A program made the translations under genes and the position numbers. A stretch of DNA of 14,601 nt from Chloroflexia bacterium (GTDB lineage: Bacteria; Chloroflexota; Chloroflexia; Thermomicrobiales; UBA6265), in contig JACCVE010000480.1 of the NCBI GenBank assembly GCA_013698285.1, positions 1 to 14,601 of the forward strand. The letters run 5' to 3'. The stretch's first letter is position 1. Each line of letters starts with the position of its first letter. The notes under the pieces are model-generated. The model was not told the origin of the DNA. It saw nothing but the letters and a program-made list of their open reading frames with translations, and did no database searches. Shown in pieces: positions 7,588 to 14,601 of the stretch.

Positions 7588-10155
7588 TCAGAGCGGGATG
7601 TCCGGGCTGGCCTTGAACCAGAATTCGGCCAGGCGGCGGGCCAGGGGCTGGTGCTCGGGTCGGGAGAGGTCCGGGTCGGTCTCCAGGAGCGCCTCGGCCG
7701 CCTCGCGAGCCTTGTCGAGCAGCCGGGTGTCGAAGCTGCCGTCGAGCCAGCTCAGCTCCGGCAAGCCGCTCTGGCGGGTGCCGATGAAGTCGCCGGGACC
7801 GCGGAGTTCGAGGTCCTTCTGGGCCAGGACGAAACCGTCCGAGGTATCGACCATCGTCTGGAGGCGCGCTTCCGCGTCCGGGGTGGAATCGGCCGCCAGC
7901 AGCAGGCAGTAGGACCGGGCGGCGCCCCGCCCCACCCGGCCCCGGAACTGGTGGAGCTGGGAGAGGCCGAAGCGGTCGGCACCCTCGATCATCATCACCG
8001 TCGCGTTCGGCACGTCGATCCCGACCTCGATCACCGAGGTCGCCACCAGGATGTCGTACTCCCGGTCCCGGAACGCCGTCATCGTGGCGTCCTTGTCGCG
8101 GCTCGCCATCCGGCCGTGCAGCAGGCCGACTCGCAACTCCGGAAAAACGTCGGCCTGGAGCCGGGCGGCCTCGGCCACGGCCGCCTTCGCCTCGATCGCC
8201 TCCGACTCCTCGACCAAGGGGCAGATCACGAACGCCTGGTGCCCGGCCGCCACCTGACCCCGGACCAGGTGGTACGCCTCCAGGCGCTCCTCCGCGCCGT
8301 AGCGGCGCGTCTCGATCGGCGTCCGGCCGGGCGGCAACTCGGCGATGACCGAGACGTCGAGGTCGCCGTTGAGGACCAGGTTCAGCGTGCGTGGGATGGG
8401 GGTAGCCGTCATCGCCAGGGTGTGCGGGTAGATACCCGATCGCTCCGCCGGGATTGCCGCCACGCCATCGTCGATCGCGCCGGTGTCGGGGCGTGCGGTC
8501 AGGTCGGCCCTCTGGCGGACGCCGAACCGGTGCTGCTCGTCCACGATCGCCAATCCCAACCGGGCGAACTCGACCCCGCTCTGGATCAGGGCCTGGGTCC
8601 CCACCAGCACATCGACTTCGCCCGAGATCAGGCCCGCCTGGATCGCTTTCCGGCGGACCCCCTTCACACTGCCGGTCAGCAGTTCGACGACCGGCCGGTC
8701 CGCCTCGGGCAGGCCGGCGTAGAGGCCCCGGACGTTGTGGTAGTGCTGCTCGGCCAGGATCTCGGTCGGGGCCATCGGGGCCACCTGGTAGGCATGGGAC
8801 GCGGCGGCCAGCGCGGCCGTCGCCGCGACCACCGTCTTGCCGGACCCGACATCCCCCTGGAGGAGGCGAGTCATCGGCTCGGACCGGCCAAGATCGGCCA
8901 GGATCTCGGCCAGGGCGCGGTCCTGGGCGCCGGTGAGGCGATAGGGGAGGGTGCCCATGAACAGGTCCCGCAGCTCCGGCGCGAGGGAGAGGGGCGTGCC
9001 GGGTTGCCGCTTGCGGTCCCGGCGACGGCGGATGTGGCCGATCTGGAGCAGGAAGAGGTCTTCGAAGGCCAGGCGGTCCCGGGCCCGGCCGAGGTCGGCC
9101 CAGGTGACGGGGTAGTGGATGTCCTCGTAGGCCGTCGTCGCGCTGACGAGATCGAACCGCGCGATGATGCCGGCCGGTAGCGGGTCCGAGACTGCCGCCC
9201 GGGTCGCGTCGAGGGCGGCCCGGGTCAGGGCGCGCATCGACTTCTGGTGGAGGCCCTTGGTGAGGGGATAGACGGGCGTCAGGCGACCGGTCGAGAGTCC
9301 CGCGCCACCGGCGGGTTCCCATTCCGGGTTGGTGAACGAGAGGGGACCGAAGTCGGCCTCGATCGTGCCGCTGACCACGATCTCGTCGTTGGGCTGGATC
9401 TGCCTGGCGATGTAGGCGCTGAACCAGGTGATCCGCATCCAGCCGGTGCCGTCGGACAGGCGGGCCTGGACGCGGGGCGGACCTCCCGTCCTGATTTCCC
9501 GGATCTCGGTCAGCACGCCGCGGACCGTGACGTCGGTTCCGGGCGCGGAGCGGAGGGCGGCGCCGATCGGCTCGGTCCGCGAGTAGTCGATGTGGCGGGA
9601 CGGGGCCAGCCCGAGCAGGTCACCGACCGTGGTGATCTTGGCGCGGTGGGCGGAGAGGTGCTTGGCGACGGCCGGACCGACCTTGGGCAGGGCCGTGACC
9701 GGGTCCGACGGCGCCAGCGACGGGGCGGGCCGGTGTCGTGGTTCGGCCCGCGACCGGGACGCGGTCGCTGGGGTGGCCCCCATCCCGGGCGAGATGGCCG
9801 TCGCCAGCTTGCCGACCATCGCCGGTGGCGCGCTCAGGGGTTGGAGATCGGGGCGCAGCGATTCCAAACCCGCCGCGACTAGCTTGAGCGCGTCCGGCCG
9901 GGCCTCCTGGCCCAATGACCGGTAGGAGTCGAGGGATGTTTCCAGCGATGCCAACGCGGTGCTGGCCTGGTGCGTGGCGGTGTAGGGCCGCAGTCGCCTG
10001 AGGGCGGTCTGGGCCACGCCGATGGCGATCCGATCGCGAAAGCCAGCCCGCCATTCCCGGCGGAGCGCGGCGAGCGCCGATTCGAGGTGCTGGGTTGGGT
10101 CCGCATCGCCGGACTCGCCGGTATCGGGACCCGGGGCGCGTGGAGAGCTGGCCAT
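7588..10155 (-). CDS. recG: ATP-dependent DNA helicase RecG
   Basis: RecG remodels stalled replication forks and branch-migrates Holliday junctions. The product is 855 residues, against about 690 in E. coli. The wedge/OB domain spans about 190-285. Walker A is GDVGSGKT (434-441), Walker B is the RecG-type DEQH (539-542), motif III is TATPIPRT (583-590), and motif VI is QFRGRVGRG. The extra length is an N-terminal region of about 155 residues, helical then Pro/Ala/Ser-rich, preceding a helix-hairpin-helix-like TALPKVGPAVAKHL (154-167). There is also a short insert of about 20 residues between DEQH and TATP. The ATG at 10155 has no clear ribosome-binding site, so the true start is less sure, but the whole extension is in frame and open. 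It follows fakB after 84 bp and is probably the last gene of that operon. Confidence 0.95.
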   Translation of the reverse strand: MASSPRAPGPDTGESGDADPTQHLESALAALRREWRAGFRDRIAIGVAQTALRRLRPYTATHQASTALASLETSLDSYRSLGQEARPDALKLVAAGLESLRPDLQPLSAPPAMVGKLATAISPGMGATPATASRSRAEPRHRPAPSLAPSDPVTALPKVGPAVAKHLSAHRAKITTVGDLLGLAPSRHIDYSRTEPIGAALRSAPGTDVTVRGVLTEIREIRTGGPPRVQARLSDGTGWMRITWFSAYIARQIQPNDEIVVSGTIEADFGPLSFTNPEWEPAGGAGLSTGRLTPVYPLTKGLHQKSMRALTRAALDATRAAVSDPLPAGIIARFDLVSATTAYEDIHYPVTWADLGRARDRLAFEDLFLLQIGHIRRRRDRKRQPGTPLSLAPELRDLFMGTLPYRLTGAQDRALAEILADLGRSEPMTRLLQGDVGSGKTVVAATAALAAASHAYQVAPMAPTEILAEQHYHNVRGLYAGLPEADRPVVELLTGSVKGVRRKAIQAGLISGEVDVLVGTQALIQSGVEFARLGLAIVDEQHRFGVRQRADLTARPDTGAIDDGVAAIPAERSGIYPHTLAMTATPIPRTLNLVLNGDLDVSVIAELPPGRTPIETRRYGAEERLEAYHLVRGQVAAGHQAFVICPLVEESEAIEAKAAVAEAARLQADVFPELRVGLLHGRMASRDKDATMTAFRDREYDILVATSVIEVGIDVPNATVMMIEGADRFGLSQLHQFRGRVGRGAARSYCLLLAADSTPDAEARLQTMVDTSDGFVLAQKDLELRGPGDFIGTRQSGLPELSWLDGSFDTRLLDKAREAAEALLETDPDLSRPEHQPLARRLAEFWFKASPDIPL

Positions 10156-10202
10156 ATATGGTTTGGGCGAGGGCGATGGGCGGCACGGGAAACCTGCTTC
10201 CC

Positions 10203-10208
10203 AGTGTA
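10203..10208 (-). promoter_or_regulatory. Weak candidate -10 box before recG
   Basis: Minus strand TACACT (10208-10203) matches 4 of 6 consensus bases and would start transcription about 40 nt before recG. No good -35 hexamer is present at 16-18 nt. Read-through from the fakA/fakB operon is at least as likely. The rest of the 84-bp spacer holds nothing I recognise. Confidence 0.2.
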
Positions 10209-10239
10209 CCCTGCCATCCGGGGTGGGATCGGCCGGCGA

Positions 10240-11109
10240 TCAGCTGCTGGACTCCGCCGGGAGCAGGCCGACGAAGCCGATCGCACCCGGGCCGGCGTAG
10301 GTGCCGATGACCGGACCCATCGTGCCGACGTGGACCAGGCCACCGGTCACGACCGGGCCGACCATGGCCGCCAGGCGTGTGGCGTCTGGTTCGTTACCGA
10401 CGTGGAGGACGATGAGCCGCTCGAACGGCCCATTGGCCTCGCAGAGGGCGGCCATGCGGTGGATCGCCTTCTTCCACGTCCGGACGCGCTCGACCGGTTG
10501 GACCTCACCCCCGGCGATTCGCAGGATCGGCTTGATGCTCAGCATCGTCCCGAGCATCTGGGACGCCCGGCCGATCCTCCCCCCCTTGTGGAGGTATTCC
10601 AGCGTTTCCAGCGCCGCGAAGAGGCGATAGCGGAGGACGGCGTCCTCGGCGGCGGATGCCACCTCGGCCAGCCCGGCCCCGGCACTGGCCCGCTCGGCGG
10701 CCACGACGGCGCACCAGCCGGTCGCCATCGAGGCCGACCCCGAATCGATTACCCGGATGCGGTCGGGGTCGAGTCCCTCCGCCGCCAGCCTGGCCGCGTT
10801 GGACGTGCCCGACAGTCCGCCGGTGATGGTGACGCAAACGATGTCCGAGCCCGAGTCGAGGATGTCCCGGAACACGTCACCGAACGCGGCGACGGGGGGT
10901 TGGGACGTCTTCGGCAACTCGGCCGAACGGCGCAGGCGGGCGGCGAACTCGGCGGCCGACATGTCGATACCGTCTCGGAACGACTCGTCCCCGAACCGGA
11001 CGACCAGCGGTACGACGGTGATCGGCAGAGTCCCGATCATGCCCGGGGGCAAGTCGGCCGTCGAGTCGGTGACGACGCGGACGGGGCGGCCGGTCGCGGG
11101 TGGGTTCAT
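10240..11109 (-). CDS. fakB: FakB/DegV fatty acid-binding protein, His-lacking paralogue
   Basis: DegV-family proteins hold a fatty acid and present its carboxylate to FakA for phosphorylation. The product is 289 residues, the usual length. It keeps VVTDSTADLP (12-21), the Thr of KTSQP (Thr68), the Ser of GGLSGT (Ser100), and the KGGRIG segment (175-180). The C-terminal signature, normally GTHxGPG, reads GTYAGPG, so Tyr271 replaces the conserved His. In S. aureus FakB2 this His (266), with Thr61 and Ser93, hydrogen-bonds the fatty-acid carboxyl, and its mutation is strongly deleterious. The protein may bind a different ligand or be less active. Its ATG overlaps the stop of the upstream degV gene in an ATGA, so the pair is translationally coupled and probably arose by tandem duplication followed by divergence. 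Confidence 0.88.
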   Translation of the reverse strand: MNPPATGRPVRVVTDSTADLPPGMIGTLPITVVPLVVRFGDESFRDGIDMSAAEFAARLRRSAELPKTSQPPVAAFGDVFRDILDSGSDIVCVTITGGLSGTSNAARLAAEGLDPDRIRVIDSGSASMATGWCAVVAAERASAGAGLAEVASAAEDAVLRYRLFAALETLEYLHKGGRIGRASQMLGTMLSIKPILRIAGGEVQPVERVRTWKKAIHRMAALCEANGPFERLIVLHVGNEPDATRLAAMVGPVVTGGLVHVGTMGPVIGTYAGPGAIGFVGLLPAESSS

Positions 11110-11960
11110 GGGGTCGGACTCCCGGTATCGACGATGACCCCCAGCGTGCCCGGTCCGACGTGCGTGCCGATGACGGGGCCGAGCTGGGCGATCAGGATGT
11201 TGTCGCGGGCCACGGTCAGGTCGAACTCGGCCGCCAGCGACTCCGCCTCCGCCGGAGAGGAGATGTGCACCACCGCCAACCGTTCGACGTGGGGCAGGCC
11301 GCGCACGAACGTGACCAGGGCGGCCCGGGCCCGGCTCCGGGTACGCGTCCGCTCGACGGGGACCACCTGGCCCTCGTCGATGCGCAACATCGGCTTCAGG
11401 TCCAGCATCGACCCGACGAGCGCGCTGACCCGGTTGATCCGGCCCCCGCGCCGCAGGTACTCGAGCGTGTCGACGTAGAACAGGGTCTCGTAGGCCCGGA
11501 CCGTGCTGCGGAGCCGCTCGGCGATGGCGGTCGCGGTCAAGGTGCCCCCCGCCGCCAACTCCGCGGCAGTGATCGCCTGGAACCCGAGTCCCATCGTGGC
11601 GTTCTCCGAGTCGACGACCTCGACCGGGATGAGCCCGGCGACGGCGTCCCGGGCGATGGTGGCCGATTCGACCGTCCCGCTCAGGCGGCTGGAGATGAGG
11701 ACCGCGACGATCGCGTCATGGTCCCCGGCCAGTTCCCGAAAGGTCGCCTCGAACGTCCCGGCCGACGGCTGCGAGGTGGTCGGCACCGTTTCGGAGGCCA
11801 GGAGCCGGGCGACGAACGCGTCGGTCGAGAGATCGACCTGATCCCGGAACGACTCGTCGCCGAACGCGACCGTGAGGGGCACCACGGTGATGCGGTGCCG
11901 CTCGCGGATCGCGGGGGGAAGGTCGGCGGTACTGTCGGTGACGACGGCGATCCGGCTCAT
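11106..11960 (-). CDS. fakB: FakB/DegV fatty acid-binding protein, canonical copy
   Basis: The substrate-carrying subunit of fatty acid kinase, 284 residues. All family hallmarks are present: VVTDSTADLP (6-15), Thr62 in TTSQP, Ser94 in SSRLSGT, RRGGRI (170-175), the Arg-rich RTRTRSRAR stretch (204-212) in the region where FakA docks in the characterised family, and His267 in GTHVGPG. The spacing of Thr62, Ser94 and His267 matches the S. aureus FakB2 triad closely. The start at 11960 was chosen because the family begins there and AGGAG lies about 11 nt upstream. The frame stays open to 12059, but the extra 33 codons overlap fakA and resemble nothing. It lies 52 bp after fakA and overlaps the next degV gene by 4 nt. 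Confidence 0.93.
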   Translation of the reverse strand: MSRIAVVTDSTADLPPAIRERHRITVVPLTVAFGDESFRDQVDLSTDAFVARLLASETVPTTSQPSAGTFEATFRELAGDHDAIVAVLISSRLSGTVESATIARDAVAGLIPVEVVDSENATMGLGFQAITAAELAAGGTLTATAIAERLRSTVRAYETLFYVDTLEYLRRGGRINRVSALVGSMLDLKPMLRIDEGQVVPVERTRTRSRARAALVTFVRGLPHVERLAVVHISSPAEAESLAAEFDLTVARDNILIAQLGPVIGTHVGPGTLGVIVDTGSPTP

Positions 11961-12012
11961 GCCCGGTCGGTCTCCTGGCGCTCGGAGAGCGGGGTCCCGG
12001 CGTGGGACCTCG

Positions 12013-13746
12013 TCACTCGACCGCGATGACGAGGTCATAGTGGGGCTGACCCCCCGCATGGGTCTCGATCTCCAGGTGCCCGTGGCGCGCCCGCAGGGCG
12101 TCCGCGAGCCGGTCGGTGTCCCGGGCGGACACGCCGGCCCCGGTGAAGACCGTCACCAGTTCCCGCTCGTCGAGGCCGGTCTGGGCCAAGACATCGAGGC
12201 TCACCGCCACCAGATCCTCCCCGGCGGCCACCAGCCGGTCATCGACCAGGCCGATGACCTGGCCCCGTGCCACCGTCACGCCATCGATCGTCGCGTCACG
12301 GACGGCCCGGGTCAATTCGACGGTCACCACGTCGGAGAGGGCTCCGGTCATCGCCTTTGCGGCGGCATCCAACGAGGCGTCTTGGTGGTAGGCGGCCAGC
12401 GCAGCCAGCCCTTGCGGGATCGAACGGCTGGCGACGACCCGGACGTGCTTGTCGGTCAGCTTGGGGATCTGGTTCGCGGTCAGGAGGATGTTGGGGTTGT
12501 TCGGGAGCAGGATCACGCCCTCGGCCGCCACTGCCCGGACCGCGGCCAGGATCTCCTCCGTGCTGGGGTTCATCGTCTGGCCGCCGGTGATGATCGTGGT
12601 GGCGCCCATCGAGCGCAGGGCCTCGGCCAGGCCGTCGCCCGCCGCCACCGCGACGACGACGTGTTCCCGGGGCTCTGACTCGAAGTTCGCATTCCCGGCC
12701 GAAGGCACGGGGACCACCTTGTCGCCCGCGCCGGGCCGGTCAGCCGACAGGGCCCTGGTCTGGGCCTGCATATTGTCGATCTTGATCTGCCCTAGGTCCC
12801 CAAGTTTGATCGCGTAGTCCAGGACGGCGCCGGGGTTGTCGACGTGGACGTGGACCTTCAGCATCGTCTCGTCGCCGACGATCACCGCCGACGTGCCCAT
12901 CGCGGCGATCTCCTCCCGGCACCGGCCAACGTCGATCCCGTCGCCGAAGACCATGAAGTTGGTGCAATAGCCGAAGGCGTCCCCGCCGTGCAGGTCGTCG
13001 ACGTGTTCGAGGAAGGCCATATCGCCGGAAGGTCCGGTTCCCGTGCCGGTCTGGATGTCCGGCAGCGCCGCGCCCCGGGCGAAGTGTTCCATCCCCTCCA
13101 GGATCAGGACGATGCCCTGGCCGCCGGCGTCGACCACGTTCGCCTGGCGGAGGATCTCGAGCAGATCCGGCGTCTCGGCCAGGGCGTCGTTGGCCCCGTC
13201 CAGGGCGGCGGCGAGGACCCTGGCCATGGCCGGTCCCCGGCGGGCGGCCGCCTCGGCCCGCTCGGCGGCGACGCGGACCACGGTCAGCATCGTCCCCTCG
13301 ACCGGTTTCATCACGGCCGTGTAGGCGAGGTCGCGCGCCCGGCCCAGAGCTTCGGCCAGATCCCGGCCGTCGATCTCCTGCCGGTCGCCGATCCCGTTCG
13401 CGAAGCCCCGGAACACCTGCGAGAGGATGACGCCGGAGTTACCCCGCGCCCCCATCAGGGACCCGTAGGCGATCCGGGCCGCGACCTCGGAGGCGTTGTC
13501 CCGGTCAGCCGGGGCCAGGGTGGCCGCCTCGTCCAGGGCCCCGCGCATGGTCAGGGCCATGTTCGTGCCGGTGTCCCCGTCGGGCACCGGGAACACGTTG
13601 AGGGCGTTGACGCGGTCGCGGTTCGCGTCGAGCCAGTCGGTGGCCACGGTCATCGCGTCCAAGAGCAGGCGGCCGTCCCAGACGGCGGCCGGGGCGGCGA
13701 TGGGGCGCGCCTCGGACGGGACTCGCGCCGGGGGGGTCATGCTCAC
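12013..13746 (-). CDS. fakA: Fatty acid kinase ATP-binding subunit FakA (YloV, DhaL/DAK2 family)
   Basis: FakA phosphorylates fatty acids bound to FakB. The resulting acyl phosphate feeds phospholipid synthesis through PlsY. The product is 577 residues. The N-terminal DhaL kinase domain (about 25-225) has the Mg-ATP motif NVFPVPDGDTGTN (50-62), GARGNSGVILSQ (99-110) and DAGGQG (206-211). The middle domain carries the zinc ligands of characterised FakA: Cys261 in GYCTNF, and His299 and His301 in LKVHVHVDNP. The C-terminal domain (about 365-577) is the DegV-like FakB-interaction module. The start is GTG at 13746, forming a GTGA overlap with the asp23-like stop; an in-frame ATG two codons later is possible. 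It is followed by two fakB genes, so a full kinase is encoded in one transcript. The product is often misannotated as a dihydroxyacetone kinase. Confidence 0.95.
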   Translation of the reverse strand: MSMTPPARVPSEARPIAAPAAVWDGRLLLDAMTVATDWLDANRDRVNALNVFPVPDGDTGTNMALTMRGALDEAATLAPADRDNASEVAARIAYGSLMGARGNSGVILSQVFRGFANGIGDRQEIDGRDLAEALGRARDLAYTAVMKPVEGTMLTVVRVAAERAEAAARRGPAMARVLAAALDGANDALAETPDLLEILRQANVVDAGGQGIVLILEGMEHFARGAALPDIQTGTGTGPSGDMAFLEHVDDLHGGDAFGYCTNFMVFGDGIDVGRCREEIAAMGTSAVIVGDETMLKVHVHVDNPGAVLDYAIKLGDLGQIKIDNMQAQTRALSADRPGAGDKVVPVPSAGNANFESEPREHVVVAVAAGDGLAEALRSMGATTIITGGQTMNPSTEEILAAVRAVAAEGVILLPNNPNILLTANQIPKLTDKHVRVVASRSIPQGLAALAAYHQDASLDAAAKAMTGALSDVVTVELTRAVRDATIDGVTVARGQVIGLVDDRLVAAGEDLVAVSLDVLAQTGLDERELVTVFTGAGVSARDTDRLADALRARHGHLEIETHAGGQPHYDLVIAVE

Positions 13747-14150
13747 GGGCGTCCTCGGGCGGGTGCGACGGCGCTGACCCGGAGGCCCTCGACGCTGACG
13801 TCGACACGCTCGACCGGCATCCCCAGCGTCCGCTCCACCTGGAACTGGACCGTCTTCATCACGTTGCGGGCGACGGTGAAGATCGGTGTCCCATATTCGA
13901 CCACGACCGATAGTTCGACGAGCACCCGGCCGTCCTCGACGTGGACGGCGATGCCCCGCCGGCGGCTGGTGATCCCCAATCGCTTGCCGATGGCGGAGCG
14001 AACGGTGCGGGGGGCCATGTCGACGATGCCGTAGCAGGACATGACGGCCGAGTGGACGATGGCCGCGATTGCGCTATCCGCCACATCGACGCGGCCCGCC
14101 GGGATCGACGGGGTGACGGCGGGGACGGGGAGGGCATCGGGTAGGGCCAT
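13743..14150 (-). CDS. Asp23/Gls24 family envelope stress protein (YloU-like)
   Basis: A 135-residue soluble protein of the Asp23/Gls24 family. IPAGRVDVADSAIAAIVHSAVMSCYGIVDM (from residue 16) is the conserved first half. The second half has GIAVHVEDGRVLVELSVVVEYG, then FTVARNVMKTVQFQVERTLGMPVERVDVSVEGL (from residue 91), as in the family. Asp23 of S. aureus is a membrane-associated cell-envelope protein. The YloU-type member next to fakA has no settled function. The start at 14150 is preferred because GGGGGA lies about 7 nt upstream and the family begins near here; the frame opens at 14459 but the extra part runs antisense through rpmB. It overlaps fakA by 4 nt, in the same order as Bacillus yloU-yloV. 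Confidence 0.9.
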   Translation of the reverse strand: MALPDALPVPAVTPSIPAGRVDVADSAIAAIVHSAVMSCYGIVDMAPRTVRSAIGKRLGITSRRRGIAVHVEDGRVLVELSVVVEYGTPIFTVARNVMKTVQFQVERTLGMPVERVDVSVEGLRVSAVAPARGRP

Positions 14151-14189
14151 GGTGTGTTCCCCCGTGAGATTCAGGCCCAGGGCCGTATG

Positions 14190-14218
14190 TTGTCCGACAC
14201 CAAGCACCGTGCTAGGAT
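14190..14218 (+). promoter_or_regulatory. Candidate promoter of rpmB
   Basis: TTGTCC (14190-14195) is followed after 17 nt by TAGGAT (14213-14218), each matching 4 of 6 consensus bases. Transcription would begin near 14225, giving a structured leader of about 135 nt before rpmB. Its -10 coincides with that of a minus-strand promoter. Confidence 0.5.
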
Positions 14219-14242
14219 AGGCGCTTGGCGTGGCGTCGTCTA
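14214..14242 (-). promoter_or_regulatory. Candidate promoter of the asp23-fakA-fakB operon
   Basis: On the minus strand TAGACG (14242-14237) precedes TATCCT (14219-14214) by 17 nt, each matching 4 of 6 consensus bases. The start site would be near 14207, with a leader of about 57 nt to the asp23-like gene. It shares the TAGGATA bases at 14213-14219 with the rightward promoter, so the two cannot be occupied at once. Confidence 0.45.
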
Positions 14243-14264
14243 GGGGGGCTGCCCGTTGGCTCCC

Positions 14265-14331
14265 ACCGGTCGCCATGATGACCGGTTCCGGTCGAACGCT
14301 ACCATCTCCACCCGGATGTCTCGTGGGACAT
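14265..14331 (+). other. Two hairpins in the rpmB leader
   Basis: ACCGGTC (14265-14271) pairs with GACCGGT (14280-14286), extended by a G-U pair. ATGTC (14316-14320) pairs with GACAT (14327-14331) around TCGTGG. The second hairpin ends 29 nt before the rpmB start and about 15 nt before its AGGAAGGAG ribosome-binding site. Leaders of ribosomal protein genes often carry autoregulatory structures, but I do not recognise this as a known class. Confidence 0.4.
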
Positions 14332-14360
14332 GATCGAGGATACGAGGAAGGAGCCCCGCG

Positions 14361-14552
14361 ATGGCAGGGTGTGAGGTCTGTGGCAAGCACAAGGTATTCG
14401 GTCACAATGTCAGCTTCTCGAAGCGGCGCACGAATCGGGATTTCAAGCCCAACGTCCACCGCAAGACGCTGATGCTCAACGGCAGGATGCAGCGGCTCAA
14501 CATCTGCACCCGCTGCCAGCGGACCGCGATGAAGCCCGGCCGGATGGCGTAA
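14361..14552 (+). CDS. rpmB: 50S ribosomal protein L28, zinc-binding form
   Basis: L28 is a small protein of the large ribosomal subunit. The product is 63 residues, normal for the short bacterial form. GHNVSFSKRRTNRDFKPNV (14-32) is the core L28 signature. Cys4, Cys7, Cys49 and Cys52 (CEVC...CTRC) form a zinc site, so this is the C+ version. The ATG has AGGAAGGAG 7 nt upstream. It is transcribed divergently from the asp23-fakA operon, as rpmB is from yloU in Bacillus. The C-terminus is a short basic tail. Confidence 0.97.
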   Translation: MAGCEVCGKHKVFGHNVSFSKRRTNRDFKPNVHRKTLMLNGRMQRLNICTRCQRTAMKPGRMA

Positions 14553-14567
14553 GGGCCAATCGGGCCC
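14553..14567 (+). terminator. Short GC hairpin directly after rpmB
   Basis: GGGCC (14553-14557) and GGCCC (14563-14567) form a 5-bp stem around AATCG immediately after the rpmB stop. No T-tract follows within the window, so its role as a terminator is doubtful. The last 34 bases (14568-14601) hold nothing I recognise. Confidence 0.25.
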
Positions 14568-14601
14568 GCGGGTCGGCCGATATCGATCTGATCCGGAGCG
14601 G

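Noticed and set aside
7651..9180. 509-codon open frame on the + strand opposite recG
   Set aside because: Antisense shadow of a well-supported gene, without motifs or a plausible ribosome-binding site.
7541..9322. 593-codon open frame on the - strand inside recG
   Set aside because: It is an out-of-frame shadow of recG with extreme Pro/Arg/Gly content. The true frame shows all helicase motifs.
10227..10241. GATCG-N5-CGATC inverted repeat at the fakB stop
   Set aside because: Five-bp arms partly in coding sequence; too short to separate from chance and without a U-tract.
11961..12059. 33-codon upstream extension of the canonical fakB
   Set aside because: It would overlap the end of fakA, has no family similarity, and the internal ATG at 11960 has AGGAG upstream and the normal DegV N-terminus.
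14151..14459. 103-codon N-terminal extension of the Asp23-like protein
   Set aside because: It runs antisense through rpmB and its promoter region. The ATG at 14150 has a good ribosome-binding site and gives the normal family length.

Overview
The window is GC-rich, with short intergenic gaps, frequent GTG starts and strong AGGAGG-type ribosome binding sites. The gene order rpmB / asp23-like / fakA / degV / recG ... rsmD / coaD / SepIVA-like / yceD / rpmF / fabH is a conserved core block shared by Chloroflexota and Actinomycetota, with a Bacillota counterpart (rpmB-yloU-yloV-recG). Two tandem DegV genes, an F420-type PPOX protein and Cys4 ribosomal proteins point to a Chloroflexota bacterium (Thermomicrobia-like). 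An actinobacterium is the alternative. Taxonomy is inferred from gene content only.

Right part (7588-14552): rpmB (L28) runs rightward. Divergent from it, a leftward operon encodes an Asp23/Gls24 protein, the fatty acid kinase subunit FakA, two FakB/DegV fatty-acid-binding proteins, and RecG. Translational coupling (4-nt overlaps) ties asp23 to fakA and the two fakB genes to each other. The divergent promoters at about 14190-14242 appear to share one symmetrical -10 element. The recG-proximal FakB has Tyr where the family has the His that helps hold the fatty-acid carboxylate.

Middle part (4192-7554): four rightward genes lie between recG and rsmD, which are normally adjacent. They are an Rrf2-family regulator, a 14-helix DHA2 drug exporter, a DUF6069-like membrane protein and a PPOX/FMN-fold protein. 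The regulator's promoter (TTGACA-17-TATGGT) contains a perfect 9+9 inverted repeat over the -10 and start region, a classic autorepressor layout. This looks like an acquired efflux/detoxification cassette.

Left part (1-4080): leftward rsmD, coaD, a SepIVA/DivIVA-like coiled-coil protein, yceD (DUF177), rpmF (L32) and fabH. rsmD overlaps coaD and carries a long acidic tail. A near-consensus promoter (TTGACG-17-TATACT) lies across the stop codon of the SepIVA-like gene, and a perfect 20-bp dyad sits at its predicted transcript start. It should drive yceD-rpmF-fabH separately from rsmD-coaD. The operon continues past the left edge, where a GGAGGAG ribosome-binding site is the last thing visible.

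Functionally the core genes link ribosome assembly (L28, L32, RsmD, YceD), lipid precursor supply (FabH, FakA/FakB, CoaD) and envelope growth (SepIVA-like, Asp23-like). No gap exceeds about 210 bases, and I see no RNA genes, CRISPR arrays or insertion sequences.
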